Of a stretch of 64,000 bases of DNA, positions 11,985 to 22,460 are shown in pieces. The notes below the pieces were generated by a model. The model did no database searches. It was not told the DNA's origin and worked only from the letters and a program-made list of their open reading frames with translations. Source of the stretch: Pohlia nutans (Eukaryota > Streptophyta > Bryopsida > Bryales > Mniaceae). Position 1 is the first letter of the stretch; the number at the start of each line of letters is the position of its first letter. The translations under genes and the position numbers were made by a program. The stretch covers positions 8,890,213 to 8,954,212 of the forward strand of contig CM040093.1 of assembly GCA_022496805.1 (NCBI GenBank), written 5' to 3'.

Positions 11985-12387
11985 TAAGGTTGATTGTCCT
12001 AAAACCACCAACTTAAGCCATCTGGACTATTTTTGGCAGTCCTAAATTCGAAAAAAAAAATTGACCGCATTCGAAATAGGTTTTGATGAGGATTGCAAAA
12101 TTTGCAACATGTAATTCACATTTGTTAATTTTATACAAAATTCCAAAGTGGAAAGTAACCTGTGACCCAAATCAAACCTCTAGGTTTCCCCATGTTCACA
12201 CTTTGTTGTTCCTAATTCCGCTCATGAGCTAACCCAAAACCACCAACTATTTCTTCGCAATGCTTGGTGTGCCATTGGTCTCCTTCAATAGTGAAATTGG
12301 TAGTTTTAGGTCTCAACTGTGGTGGCCCCAAGAAAAGTCTACATGACATAATTGGGGGAGGTGGTGGTTTTAGGACATCCTACCTTA
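11985..12387. mobile_element. MITE family I, copy 2, with TA target duplication
   Basis: An inverted copy of 11150-11540. The element runs AGGTTGATTGTCC... to ...GGACATCCTACCT (11987-12385) with TA on both sides. The sequence directly right of it (GCATTTTGCGGTCATG) continues the GATGTA|GCATTTTG block seen uninterrupted at 3780, so that site serves as an empty-site comparison and supports a 2-bp TA duplication, as for Tc1/mariner elements. Confidence 0.7.
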
Positions 12388-12541
12388 GCATTTTGCGGTC
12401 ATGAAAAATAATAATATTTATCAGTCACTTGTGTGCAGTGTTTTTGGAGACATTATTTTTTTCTTATACCCTGACCGGCACTATTACACATGTTATGGTT
12501 GAAAATCTGGCAACGATTATTAGTGTAGTTTTGATAGTTAG

Positions 12542-12637
12542 CAAAAGAAGAAGAATAACTCCGGTCTGATTTCGAGACCAGCGTGAATAGAGTGTCTGTT
12601 CGTCCCACTATTAATACGATGCCCACATGACAAAAGA
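12542..12637 (-). mobile_element. Short retroposed (SINE-like) hairpin element, copy 1
   Basis: On the minus strand this 82-bp insert reads through ACGAACAGACACT and a hairpin (CTGGTCTCGAAATCAGACCGG region) into an A-poor tail of TTC units. CAAAAGA flanks it on both sides (12542-12548 and 12631-12637), although the left copy abuts the tail. It shares its core with 51415-51534. The hairpin stem there has compensatory changes, pointing to a conserved 3' structure of a SINE or LINE. Confidence 0.5.
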
Positions 12638-12921
12638 TTGGTGGTTAGGACTACTCGCCCCTCTTGAGGTTAGACACTGTAACTAAAGAATCAACACATT
12701 GGATAGATGAAAAATATAAGGCAGGTGGTGGTTATTGTAGGCATGGATATATGTATAAAGTTATTATTGTATTATTTAAGGGAGGTAAAAAATGAGTGGT
12801 TGATTGTTTTCTATTTTTCCTTTATTAAGAAGGATGGACGTGGCATGTTGAATGGTTGTATATAGTATTAATTGCTTTAAAGGTAGGTTTAATTTGTGAT
12901 TTGGAGATTTTGAACTTCTCC

Positions 12922-13520
12922 TTAACCCCTAACTACCCAGGCGTCCATTTTTTTGGACAATGTACAAATTTCATTCAATTTTTCTCATCCGTCATGCACT
13001 TTTTGTAGTATGGATTTTTTACTATAGATTTTATGGGAAGTTAGCTTCATGCATGTGTGATCTGATTAGAAAGGGGATGATTTGTGAAATTTTTATGCCT
13101 CATTTCATGTTGCAGTGATTCACCAAAAAAAATTTAAATCTTAGTTCAAAAGTGTTCAAAAGTACTTATGAAAAAGTCAACTCATAGAATCCAGCAACCA
13201 AAAAATCTCCAAAAATCACAACACTCAGATTATTACATTTCAACCCATCATAACAAATTTCATCTACAAATGTCAATCTCTTGTTCGTAATCGAATTACA
13301 AAATAATTTTGAATTTTAAGCTTCCAAAAATATATATACCAACATACAAAAATATTGGTGATAGCAATCATAGATCTAACCGCATGAATAGAATCTAAAA
13401 TTCGTAATGTATAACCTTTATTTATACGTTAAGTTCAAAATATCCCTCTTAGTTGCATTTTATAATGCATCTTTGCAAAACTGCCCAATCCGGAGAGGGC
13501 TGTGAGCATTTAAGGGTTAA
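12922..13520. mobile_element. piggyBac-like MITE, family C copy 1
   Basis: TTAA at 12922-12925 and 13517-13520 flank a 591-bp element with CCCCTAA on the left and CCCTTAAATG read inward from the right. The interior matches family C copies at 28927, 55556 and 56492 (for example GGAAGTTAGCTTCATGCATG and the AAATCTCCAAAAATCAC block). It encodes no protein. Confidence 0.72.
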
Positions 13521-13689
13521 GTATTCTTTATTGAGGGAATATGTGTTCAATCTGGTGCTCCTGCAATGATGTCTATAAAAGGGTCTACCTTCCATCCTTT
13601 AGCGGCGATGCAGTAGTGGTTGGTATTTTTTAATTTTGTTGATGATTGTCTATGGAGAGAATCTGTCATTACAGTATGTGAATTAAATA

Positions 13690-14400
13690 AATTGGATGGT
13701 TAGATTGCGAGATAGTTAGCTATATATTAACTAGTTGAAATCGATGTAGCATTTTGTGGTCACAAAAAAAAAATTACTCTATATATTTGACACTGTAGTG
13801 TTTTTTGAGGCATTTTTTCTTATAACCAGACTAGTACTGTAGTACATGATCGGCTTTGGCACTAATTATATTATTTTAATAAAGGCCAAAATTTTAGGAA
13901 ACTTTTTCACTATTAATTCAAACTTAAAAATTGTTTTTTTTCAAAAAGTACAAGTGCCGAATTTATTTTTAGAAAAATAAATAAATATTTGACACCCTAT
14001 GGCCGAATCCGATCGTGTACTACAATACTCTTATTACAGATGTAATGGTAGACAATTTTTATTGATGATCATAATTTTATAATTTTCTTTTACAAAATCC
14101 AACTACCATAATGCATATTATGTAGAAATCTAGTTTGTATGGTTTTTATTCTTAACCCTATTTTGGGCCATATGAAAAAAATTGGTGACCATATGGTGAA
14201 AAAAAAAAAAAAAAGAAGCACTGATTGTGTGTGTTCAATTTGGTGGTGTTGGCTTGTTGAACATAAAGTGCAGTGAGTTACTTGTACTGAAGAAACCACG
14301 TTACAAATGTGGAGGTTGATTTTTCTCACAACTTTCGGTTACTTGTTCTGAAGAAAGACAACCCACGTTACTATTGTGTGGAGGTTGATTTTTTACAAAA
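13690..14400. repeat. Dispersed repeat, copy 2 (partner at 3697-4380)
   Basis: Direct-orientation partner of 3697-4380, sharing collinear blocks, and interrupted here by a MITE at 13839-14023. The order is kept, so this is one repeat family rather than chance similarity. Confidence 0.55.
13839..14023. mobile_element. MITE family G, copy 1
   Basis: Inverted ends GTAGTACATGATCGGCTTTG and, read inward from the right, GTAGTACACGATCGGATTCG bound a 185-bp AT-rich interior. The element interrupts the dispersed repeat relative to its partner at 3850-3870, giving an approximate empty site. A second copy lies inverted at 48501-48689. Confidence 0.65.
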
Positions 14401-14436
14401 CTTTCAGCAGGTTGAAATGTTTGGAGCATAAATCAA

Positions 14437-15451
14437 AATGTCAGTGCGCAGGAGACCACATTGTGGTCACTGATGTGTCGAAAACGTAAATAACGGAAAA
14501 TCTATGAACAATTGGATTTTGCATTGTGAGTTGGAGACTTACAATATACATCTTTTAGAAAAATAAACTTTCAATTTGGAGCTGTGCAACTATCAAAATA
14601 CCTATGAACAAAACGTGAAAATATTGCAAATACTTGAAAATACAGTAAATACTTACAAATAGAACACATGTATTATGTAGTATTTCTTGTGTTTGGAAGT
14701 TTTTTATTTTGTTTTATTTTTTTGGATTGTGTTCTCTTGTTCATGTTTCCATAAGTGTATGTATTCCGATCTTAATCAATGTACCAACTCCTTTCATATT
14801 TTAACGTATAATTTTTTATCCTAAATGGTATATGAATAAGTCACTATCACTTATAAAATTCACAATCATTATGTGTGAGTCCGTTCTTGACATGAAAGAT
14901 TGCAACGGAGAGGTGCTGACATAGGTCATTGCTCAACCTCTTCACTTTTATTTTTGAAAATTTAACCCAAATTATATTTAAGTTTGAAGTCACACACCCA
15001 CCAAAATCTCATTTTTGAATGTGCATTATACGGGTTCAAAGACATACTATAATCTTCCAATCCAACGGTTCAATCTCACCAAGGTTTAACAGGCACTTGT
15101 TTGATTAAGTTATGATTACATTTATATGGTTAAATACTATTCATAGTATCCATAATTTGAACAGAGAGAGTTTTAAGAAAAAAAAGTGCCAAAAAACTCT
15201 AGGCACTAGGAGATGGCCTGATATGGGTACCCCCTCCAAAAATAGTGAGATTTTTGATAAATATCTTTTTGGTAAGAAAAAACATTGGAAAATTACAAAA
15301 ATTAGAGGATGTTGTAGACACCATGTCTGCAACTATATACATGGTGTTAAAGACGGAATTTCTAGCACACATAAAATGAGTTAAACATAAGTCACACTAT
15401 GTGAGACGCGTAAAAGTGATACCCATATCAGGCCATTCCCCCACTAAAAGG
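14437..15451. mobile_element. piggyBac-like element, family A copy 3 (inverted, interrupted)
   Basis: This is an inverted copy of 414-1458. The right boundary is TTAA at 15452-15455 preceded by CCACTAAAAGG. The left boundary has decayed to TCAA at 14433-14436. Near its right end it is interrupted by a MITE of family B (15209-15438), so the family B insertion is younger than this copy. Confidence 0.7.
15209..15438. mobile_element. MITE family B, copy 1, nested in family A
   Basis: Inverted ends built on ATGGCCTGATATGGGTA bound a 230-bp interior containing AAGACG, AGTTAAACATAAGTCACAC and GAGACGCG blocks. AGGCACTA on the left and CCCCACTA on the right of the insert look like a degraded 8-bp target duplication. 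Other copies are at 25546-25776 and 54668-54902. Confidence 0.7.
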
Positions 15452-15563
15452 TTAAACTACCTTGGGTGATAGTCATGTTGACATTATCTATTGAACTTGC
15501 TTTACAATCATGAGGTGAGTGCTTCAATTCATATTGGTATATGTATTGGTATCCATATGTGTA

Positions 15564-16058
15564 AGAGCATGCCCAGCAGCAGAAGAAAGTACCAGTCAAA
15601 CGCCAATATAGTAGAGGTTTGGGGGTAAACATGACCCCAACGACAGTAGGAAACCATCAGTCAAACACTAAAATAGCTTGGTAGTGGCTTTTATTTGAGA
15701 ATTGAGGACGCGATATACTCCTTTCTTGGCGGCTTTGATTTTCTAACGCTAAGCATGGGAACCAACAAAGCAAGGGGACAAGCACACCATGGGGAAGGAC
15801 TAGCAAGGAATAGGCATGTGACACATGGCGCTGCAGTAATTAGCTAACTACAATTTCTTGTTATTATACTCCCTCATGCACTGGATTTTACACATGCGTT
15901 CCTTTTTTGAGGTTTTCCGATATTTGCCAATATTTTTGGGTTGAGAAAATGAGCTTGCTGTTGGGGTGGCATGCTGGCCGCCCCTTCCAATTCTCATTGA
16001 ATCCCAAATGAGATGATGTTGGGGTAAGGGTTTGCCCTCTCACTGCTGGACATGCTCT
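15564..16058. mobile_element. Possible hAT-type MITE
   Basis: AGAGCATGCCCAGCAGC on the left and AGAGCATGTCCAGCAGT read inward from the right form a 17-base inverted pair enclosing about 495 bp. AGAGCATCTCCA-like ends are common on plant hAT MITEs. No clear target duplication was seen, so the boundaries are tentative. Confidence 0.45.
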
Positions 16059-16304
16059 AGCATGGTTTCTTTTTTGGACAATACACCCTATAAAAGAACC
16101 ATTGTGTGACATTCCCTCCAATATAAACAGATAAAAGTGGTCCCTTTCTAGGTTGTATAGCCCAAAAATAAACCTGATGCGTAACTACTTGACTTGACAA
16201 GGGAACACGACTTCTTCTATTGACTAGGAGTCATTATTATGACTTGTTACACTTTGCCACAGGTTCAATCATGCTTGCTGTGTGTAAAAAAAAAGTTAAA
16301 ATAA

Positions 16305-16335
16305 CTACTTTTTACTTTTTACTTTTTACTTTTAA
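16305..16335. repeat. TTTTTAC short tandem repeat
   Basis: Three to four direct units of TTTTTAC/TTTTACT lie in otherwise unremarkable DNA between the MITE at 15564 and the Tc1 element. Confidence 0.8.
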
Positions 16336-16597
16336 ATGCTTGGAACAGCAACTGGGAGGACAAGCTTGACCACAATTGCTGTTTAGCCAGTTGTTTACGG
16401 GCATACGTTTCTTGTTGGATGAGCTCCATATCAGACATGTCAATTCTACAAACAAATTTATTGTACCCTACTCGAGCTGGTTGTTTCTTTCAATACAAAA
16501 AGGATGGTGATGAGTACCAATTTACCAAACTTCGTGTTTCTTGACATTGATGGATAAATCAACAAAGTTTGGTACTTACAATCTACTGTTGGGCATG

Positions 16598-18229
16598 TAC
16601 AGTGACTGTCAAAACTGAGTACGAAATAGCTTAGTCTACCTTTAGCCATTCATATTTTATAATTTACTGCATTTAATGCCAAATCAGTTGACGGCACAAG
16701 TATACATTCAAGTAAATGATGTGGCTACCAAATTACAAGTCCAGCAATGCAAAATGATTTGAGAAAGATATAGATCAAAGTAAATTAGCTCTAAAACTCA
16801 ATTATGCTCACACTTGGATTACGCGGTGAATGCTACAAATTTGACATGCACAAGTGGTTTTCTGGGTCTATTTTTTTGGATGGGCATGTTCTTGGCCTTC
16901 ACATTTATAATTGTGTCCCTATTCAATGCACATCATGTATGCAAATTGAGCAAAATGGTTTCATTAAGGTCTCTCTCTGTTGTTGATAGAAAGCAGATAG
17001 AAGAAGCTACTTTAGAAAAGTTGAGGAGGGGTGAAAGTACTAGAAATGTTGCTAGAGACTTACAAGTATCCCAAAGTTGGGTTGCACAATTTCGTAAGCA
17101 ACATTTGAGTGAGTTGAGTGATGTGAATCGCAGTTTTGGTGGCAGGCCATAGGTGTACAGTGCAGCTGATCGCAGGGCTTGTGTGAGAGAAATCACTATA
17201 GGTGGCTTAGAAACTGCACACAAAGTTGGAAATTACTTGAGAGGAGCTTCATGTTGGTATGAGTGATAGTACTGTGAGGAGAATGTTACGAAAAGCAGGT
17301 TTGAAATGTGAAGTGAAGCAAAAGAAACCAAAGCTCACACTTCTTCAAATTAAAGGACAATTAGAATTTGCTAGACGTCATTGCCATTGGACTGATGATG
17401 ATTGGGATTGTGTAGTATTTTCTGATGAAACAAAAATCAACCGATTTTACTCTGATGGTCGCAGTTGGTGTTGGTTTCGTGATGGACAGAGTAGAAGTGC
17501 TGGAATGGTGCAACAAACTGTCAACTTTGGAGGTGGGGGAGTGATGATGTGGGGTTGCATGACTCCGAGTGGCCTTGGTATGATGTGTAGGATTGAGGGA
17601 AGAATGGATCAGTACATGTATAGAGAAATTTTAGAGCGAGAACTGGTTCATACACTGCATACATACAATCTAGATCCTGCCAATTTGATTTTTCAACAGG
17701 ATAATGACCCAAAGCATACATCCAAGAGTGTGCGCTGTTGGCTGAATTCGCAAGAATTCACTCTTTTGAAGTGGCCGGCGCAATCTCCAGACTTGAATCC
17801 GATCGAACATTTGTGGGCAACTTTAAAACGTCGACTCAACCAATATGAGAGACCTCCCAAAGGAATGTTAGAATTGTGGGAGCGTGTTGAGGATTGTTGG
17901 GCTTCAATTACTCCCAGTGAGTGTAAGAACTTGTATAAAAGCATGCTTAAGCGCATTGCAGCTGTTATAGTTGCTAAGGGTAGGTGGACAAATTTTTAAC
18001 TTTGTTCCAGCTAATGTGAGCAAAACTGAGTTTTGGACTGAACTTCACTTTACTTTTTTTTTAACATGCATACATGTGTGTAATAGACCTCAATCCCCAT
18101 GGAAGTATGACTGATTGCAATGGTAATCCTGTGCAATTTATGGTTTCATTTTTGACGCATCCAATTTCCCTACATTGTTTGTTAAATTTCAGTAAGCTGT
18201 GTTCGTACTCAGTTTTGGCAGTCACTGTA
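16598..18229 (+). mobile_element. Tc1-type DD34E DNA transposon, full length but inactive
   Basis: The element spans 16600-18227 (1628 bp), flanked by TA on both sides (16598-16599 and 18228-18229). The left end is CAGTGACTGTCAAAACTGAG, and the right end read inward differs by one base over the first 26. CAGT ends with a TA duplication are typical of the Tc1 family. The encoded transposase is interrupted by a stop codon and a frameshift (separate entry). The flanks hold repeats shared with the dynein introns (the motif at 19072 recurs at 57081), so this is an insertion in the plant genome rather than an assembly contaminant. Confidence 0.9.
16955..17999 (+). pseudogene. Tc1-like transposase pseudogene
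   Basis: The likely start is the ATG at 16955 (MVSLRSL). The first part carries a helix-turn-helix DNA-binding region (ESTRNVARDLQVSQSWV). A TAG stop interrupts it at 17150-17152. The frame then continues until a one-base shift near 17238-17245, after which 17259-17999 encodes the DDE domain. The catalytic residues are visible: first Asp in VFSDETKINR, second Asp in FQQDNDPKH, and Glu in LNPIEHLW, with 34 residues between the last two (DD34E). The C-terminal part is full length and ends at a TAA. With two disabling changes and otherwise good conservation, the copy looks fairly recent. Plant mariner elements are usually DD39D, so this Tc1-type form is unusual for a plant. Confidence 0.88.
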
Positions 18230-18653
18230 CCTGCAAGGTAACTATATCTAAAAGCAACGTTTTCCTTAAATCGTCCCAAGCTCAATCTTCCATAATAAGT
18301 AGATTTTGACACCCTACTATTGACGAGAATATGCACAATCTGAACATTAGAGTTTAGGGTCGCTTTATGGTCAATCTATAGTCAACACTTTGGAAATTCA
18401 TAACTTATTCATATGGTGTCCAAATAATGCATATTAAAGTGTGTTGGAATCCTCTTAAACTTGCTATTATGACCCACTAAAACTATTTTATGTTTTATGT
18501 GTGTAAATAGGCTCGGTTGGTAAGGGGGACGCTTTAAGGTATAGTTACCTTTTTACATAACATTTTTGAGGCTGATGAATGAAGTCCCTTAAAATTCTAG
18601 ATGAATAAATTTTTAATTGAAGATTTGTAATTCAACTAATAAATTCGAGTACT

Positions 18654-18918
18654 CTACACTAGATAGTGCATTTAGGTTGCTCCTCACTAATTTCTCGACA
18701 TTTTACACTATATAAATGTCTACTGTTACTCTACAAGGATGCATTAAATTTCATCAATAATTACTGCACTAAATAATTTATAGTCAAACCCTAATCTCAA
18801 GAATAAAATCAAAGAGATCCATGCGCCTTCACGTGTACAAGAGGTGACTCATAAGATAACTTTTTTGGGTAAGGCAACCTAATCTTTTTAGGCAACCTAA
18901 ATGCACTATTTTGTGTAG
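18654..18918. mobile_element. MITE with CTACAC ends
   Basis: CTACACTAGATAGTGCATTT at the left and CTACACAAAATAGTGCATTT read inward from the right form inverted ends that continue through AGGTTGCC. A 20-base direct repeat (TAATTGAAGATTTGTAATTC) occurs outside each end at 18614-18633 and 18955-18974. It is too distant from the ends to be a simple target duplication. No coding frame is seen. Confidence 0.5.
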
Positions 18919-19071
18919 ATGAATCATTTTTCTACAGGGCTACTCCAGTTTTCTAATTGAAGATTTGTAATTCCAATGTTGTGTAACTTCTCAATTTTGA
19001 CATTAATTTAACTATTTTGGATTTGATAAATTTTCCAAAAGAAAATCAAGTTAAGCACCAAAATAACAAAA

Positions 19072-19140
19072 TGGGGTGGCCTGTGCCAGAGTCCAACACG
19101 ACCATTTTTCCGGAACTGTCGTTGCGTGCATGTGTCCATT
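19072..19140. repeat. Short dispersed motif H, copy 1
   Basis: A stretch of about 70 bp containing GTGCC, CACGACCATTT and GGAACTGTCGT, followed by GCATGTG, recurs at 19815-19885 and at 57081-57160 inside a dynein intron. The CACGAC and GTCGT(G) parts can pair as a hairpin. The parent element was not identified. Confidence 0.5.
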
Positions 19141-19309
19141 GTATATTATTCAATTTGCATTGATTCAATGTATTTTCCACATATAAAAAAACACGAAATC
19201 TTTTATTCTACTTAAAACATGTGAAATGTTTTTTTATGACCCTCCAAGTTCAAGATCAGTACTGGTGGGGTACCGGGTTATAATATTACACCTTGTTATT
19301 GTCACTGCA

Positions 19310-19809
19310 TTAGGGGCGGTTTACACTATGGACCAAGAGCCATGACCAAGAAAATTAAATCATTTTCATGGTCATGGCTCTTGGTCAAGAGCCGTGACCA
19401 TGAAAAATCAAAAATGCAATTTTAAATGACTTGGTCACTCTTTGTAGTGTAAAGTGGATTTAGACCGGGACAAGTTTAAGCTCATCATTCTCTCTTTTAT
19501 CCTCCCCTTTTTCCTCCTTTCTCTTTAAATAATTGAACACTAGCCAATCAATGATTTTTGAGCCCCATGGTCTCCTAGATTATAGTTGAGTCGAGGCATT
19601 TGCTTCGACTCAACTATAATCAAGGAGACCATGAAAACATTATCCATTTGGGAAATTTTAGCATTTTTGGGGACCTCAAAGTTAGTGGTCATTCTCCTTT
19701 TTTCAAGGTAGTGTAAAGCCAAATGGGACCAAGAGCTCTTTTTGGGCCAATCACAGATTTTAGAGTTGCATGGGACGAGTTCTTGGTCTGTAGTGTAAAC
19801 CGCCCCTTA
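19310..19809. mobile_element. PIF/Harbinger-like MITE with internal palindromes
   Basis: The element 19313-19806 (494 bp) begins GGGGCGGTTTACACTA, and its right end read inward is identical over those 16 bases. TTA flanks both sides (19310-19312 and 19807-19809). GGGG-starting ends with a TTA duplication fit PIF/Harbinger (Tourist-like) elements. Inside are two strong hairpins, one around GACCAAGAGCCATGACCAAG (19331-19400) and one around GACTCAACTATAAT (19566-19633). No transposase is present. Confidence 0.75.
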
Positions 19810-19814
19810 GTAGT

Positions 19815-19885
19815 TTGGTTTGTGCCAGTGTCGATACACAGAATTTTCCAGGTGGAACTGTCGTGACATACGTGCGTGCACAGTC
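19815..19885. repeat. Short dispersed motif H, copy 2
   Basis: A second copy of the GTGCC ... GGAACTGTCGTG motif lies just right of the PIF-like element, about 740 bases from copy 1. It is more diverged than copies 1 and 3. Confidence 0.4.
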
Positions 19886-20930
19886 CAAGTTATATAATAG
19901 TCAATATTTTTTTGGAAATTCATCGCTAAATTTCTATCCTAAATATTATCCAAAAATGGACTATTGAAATGTAGCCAAAAAATAATGCCAAAATCGATTA
20001 AAAAAAGAAGAAGAAGGTGTAATACAAGAATAAGATAGCTATATTTTGGATTAATGTACATGTTTTACGATATATAAATCATATTTCATCCATATTTTAC
20101 ATGTTTCATTTAGATTATAATGAGCTTTCGAGCAAGGATGTGGCCTTGTCTCTTTTAAAGGCTATAGCATAATCGTGCAATTTCAATTTGTGAGAAGAAA
20201 ATTTGTTTTGATGAGAGTCTGTGGATAGTGAGCTTGGATTGTAGATGCTACTACATAGAAAACTAGGAACTTCGGTGGAGCAAAGTTACTCTTTCACAAA
20301 ATCTAACCTACTAAAATGCATGTCCAACCTACTTCTAGATTCTTCAAATCTTCACGTTGAGTACATCCTCGTCAATTGAACAATTGTTTTAGTAGGTTGA
20401 ATAGGTAGTTTAGTACTAGACTCACATTTGTGAAAGATATTCCTTGCGTTGGAGAGTCTTGCCTCATAAGCTTGCACTCTGACACCGCTATTGATACCGT
20501 ACTACATGTGCAATTTCGAAACTCCTATATCGAATAATTAATTGATTTTGAAAATTCCATCTTGAAATATAAAATATTCCAATAGATTATGTATTTTTCT
20601 TTGAAGAAAATAATTACCAAAATTTTCAACATTTTTCAAAAGATTATAATTACACCAAAGTCACCATATAATGTGGTCCATGGTATTTATGAGAGACTTT
20701 ACTAATAATTATTTTTTCAAAAGAATGTGATAAAATAAATCGAAATTGGATGGAAATTTGTTCAAATGAATGAATGTACCCACGCCATTCACCCACCCAC
20801 AATATACGGTGATTTCAGTGTAGTGTTGAAGCTGCTCCTATACTAGGGTAATAGAATGGATGAAATGGATCAAATGTGATATTAAGGAGGTCAGTTCAGC
20901 GATTCAATGGAAATGGGACCATAGTAAGCC
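19886..20930. other. Gene-free AT-rich stretch
   Basis: No open frame of interest, no RNA gene and no clear inverted-repeat element was recognised here. It separates the transposon-rich block from the upstream region of the phosphorylase gene. Confidence 0.5.
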
Positions 20931-20933
20931 TTT

Positions 20934-21050
20934 ACGTTCCTCCGTCCACCCATCCATCCGTCCGTTCGTCCATCCGTCCGTCCATGACCCTTCCGTTCGT
21001 CCCCCTTGGTCCGTCCGTCCATCCGTCCGTGCTCTTCCGTCCCTGGGGCC
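20934..21050. repeat. TCCG/TCCA tetranucleotide repeat
   Basis: A run of imperfect (TCCG)n, TCCA and TTCG units followed by GGGGCCGGACCGTCCG. It is clearly GC-richer than the flanks and marks the start of the CT-rich upstream region of the phosphorylase gene. Arg/Thr/Asp/Gly-rich and Pro/Ser-rich frames over it on both strands are artefacts of the repeat. Confidence 0.9.
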
Positions 21051-21484
21051 GGACCGTCCGTGTTCTGGCAGCTTGTGAGCTTTGCTTTCCTTTCCTTTCC
21101 GCCTCACTCGTCGCCATTCACCGGATTTCACTCCATTCTCCTCCACTCCCGTCTTCGCACCAATTTCTCACCCTTTCGAATATTCCCCGCATCGCAAATC
21201 ACAGCAGTACAACTCTCTCATTTCCTCACAAATTCCTTCAATCCCCCGGCCTATTTCTCACTCACTCATTTCCTTTTCACATGCTCCTGTTCATTCAATC
21301 GTACACTAAACTCACTTCATAGATTGCAAGAGAATCATCGAATCACCTGTAGGAGAATTCTGTCACGGACTCCTCACCTGCGGACGTGGTCAGTTCTGCA
21401 GGACATTATCAGGTGCGCTTTCACCTTGTCCGGAACGTTCCGTCGCTTTTCTACTGCAGGCATCCTCCTTTCCTTTCAATTGTC

Positions 21485-22073
21485 TGTACATTGAGTGGCG
21501 TGCATTTTCTTACATTATTTTGCGTTCTTTGAAAGTTCATTTTACTGTATGTGGCCACAGAGTTTTGTTGTTTACGAGGTAATTGAAGATGCGGTGAAAC
21601 TTATTTTTCTTCATCGTCTTTTGTTGTACTGTACGTAAATTTCCTTAAAAGAGAATCGAGAAGATTGATTCCCTTTGCATGAACATCAGATCCTTGCTGT
21701 TGTTCTCTTTTGCAGTGGTGAATAAAATTATCACTAGTGTCAAAAAAAAAAAAAAAAAAAAAAAAAACCACATCAGATTCTTTTTTTGTTAATGCTTTTT
21801 GAAAATTTTCCTCGGCCTCTTTCCATTTTCTGTGAGGGAGTGGCTTGCATTTTCTTTACTTCAAGTTGCGTTCTTTAAAGTTCATTTTACTGTATGTGGC
21901 TTTCCGCAGCCGGTGTTGTTGTTTGTGAAGGTAATTGAAGATGAAGGTGAAGCTTATTTTACTTCATCGACTTTCTGTGAGGTTTGTTGTACGTAAATTT
22001 CCTCAAAATAGTAACGAGAGAGGATTTATTCCCTTCGCATAAATATCTGATCCTTTTTTTTGTTATTGCTTTT
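21485..22073 (+). repeat. Tandem duplication in the phosphorylase upstream region, block 1
   Basis: Unit 1 (about 21485-21780) and unit 2 (21830-22073) share a sequence running from GAGTGGC(G/T)TGCATTTTCTT through TTCATTTTACTGTATGTGGC and GTACGTAAATTTCCT to the ATC(A/T)GATCCTT region. Unit 1 carries an extra poly(A)-tailed insert (21692-21769). The duplication lies upstream of the phosphorylase start, in what is probably promoter or leader DNA. Confidence 0.75.
21683..21778 (+). mobile_element. Poly(A)-tailed retroposed fragment with 9-bp target duplication
   Basis: A 78-bp insert (21692-21769) contains AATAAA at 21721-21726 and 26 consecutive A residues at 21742-21767. It is flanked by ACATCAGAT on both sides (21683-21691 and 21770-21778). 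The tandem unit at 21830-22073 lacks it, so that unit acts as an empty site. It looks like a 3'-end cDNA fragment inserted by target-primed reverse transcription. The source transcript is not known. Confidence 0.65.
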
Positions 22074-22460
22074 TAGATCTTTCGAAACCCTAATTTAAGC
22101 ATGTAGGGAAGTTATGCTAATGAAAGAATGATTCTTCCGTTTGTCTCTTTTGGTTTGTCGTAAACTTAGTCCGGTTGGCAGTTGAATCAGTAGATGCGTC
22201 ACTTCGTTTTCTCCTGCAGTGATGCATACCGAAGGCATGAGCTTTTCCCATGCAGTGACGCAAAACCATTACTGTCTCTGTAGATTTAATTAAAGGTTTC
22301 GGTACGTCCCTTCCACAGTCGCTTCCGTTTAGAATTCCAATTCCGTTGTTTAGTGCGTTAACTTATTATTAGTCGAAAGAGAATTATCCGGTGATCAGTC
22401 GATGTGTTCCCGTGGACCACCAATATATCCTGTGGTGCTGGATTGAAATATACCGTAGAG

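Noticed and set aside
20860..21494. Several overlapping frames rich in Pro/Ser or Arg/Asp/Gly on both strands
   Set aside because: They translate the TCCG repeat and the CT-rich upstream region. No frame shows protein-like conservation or motifs.
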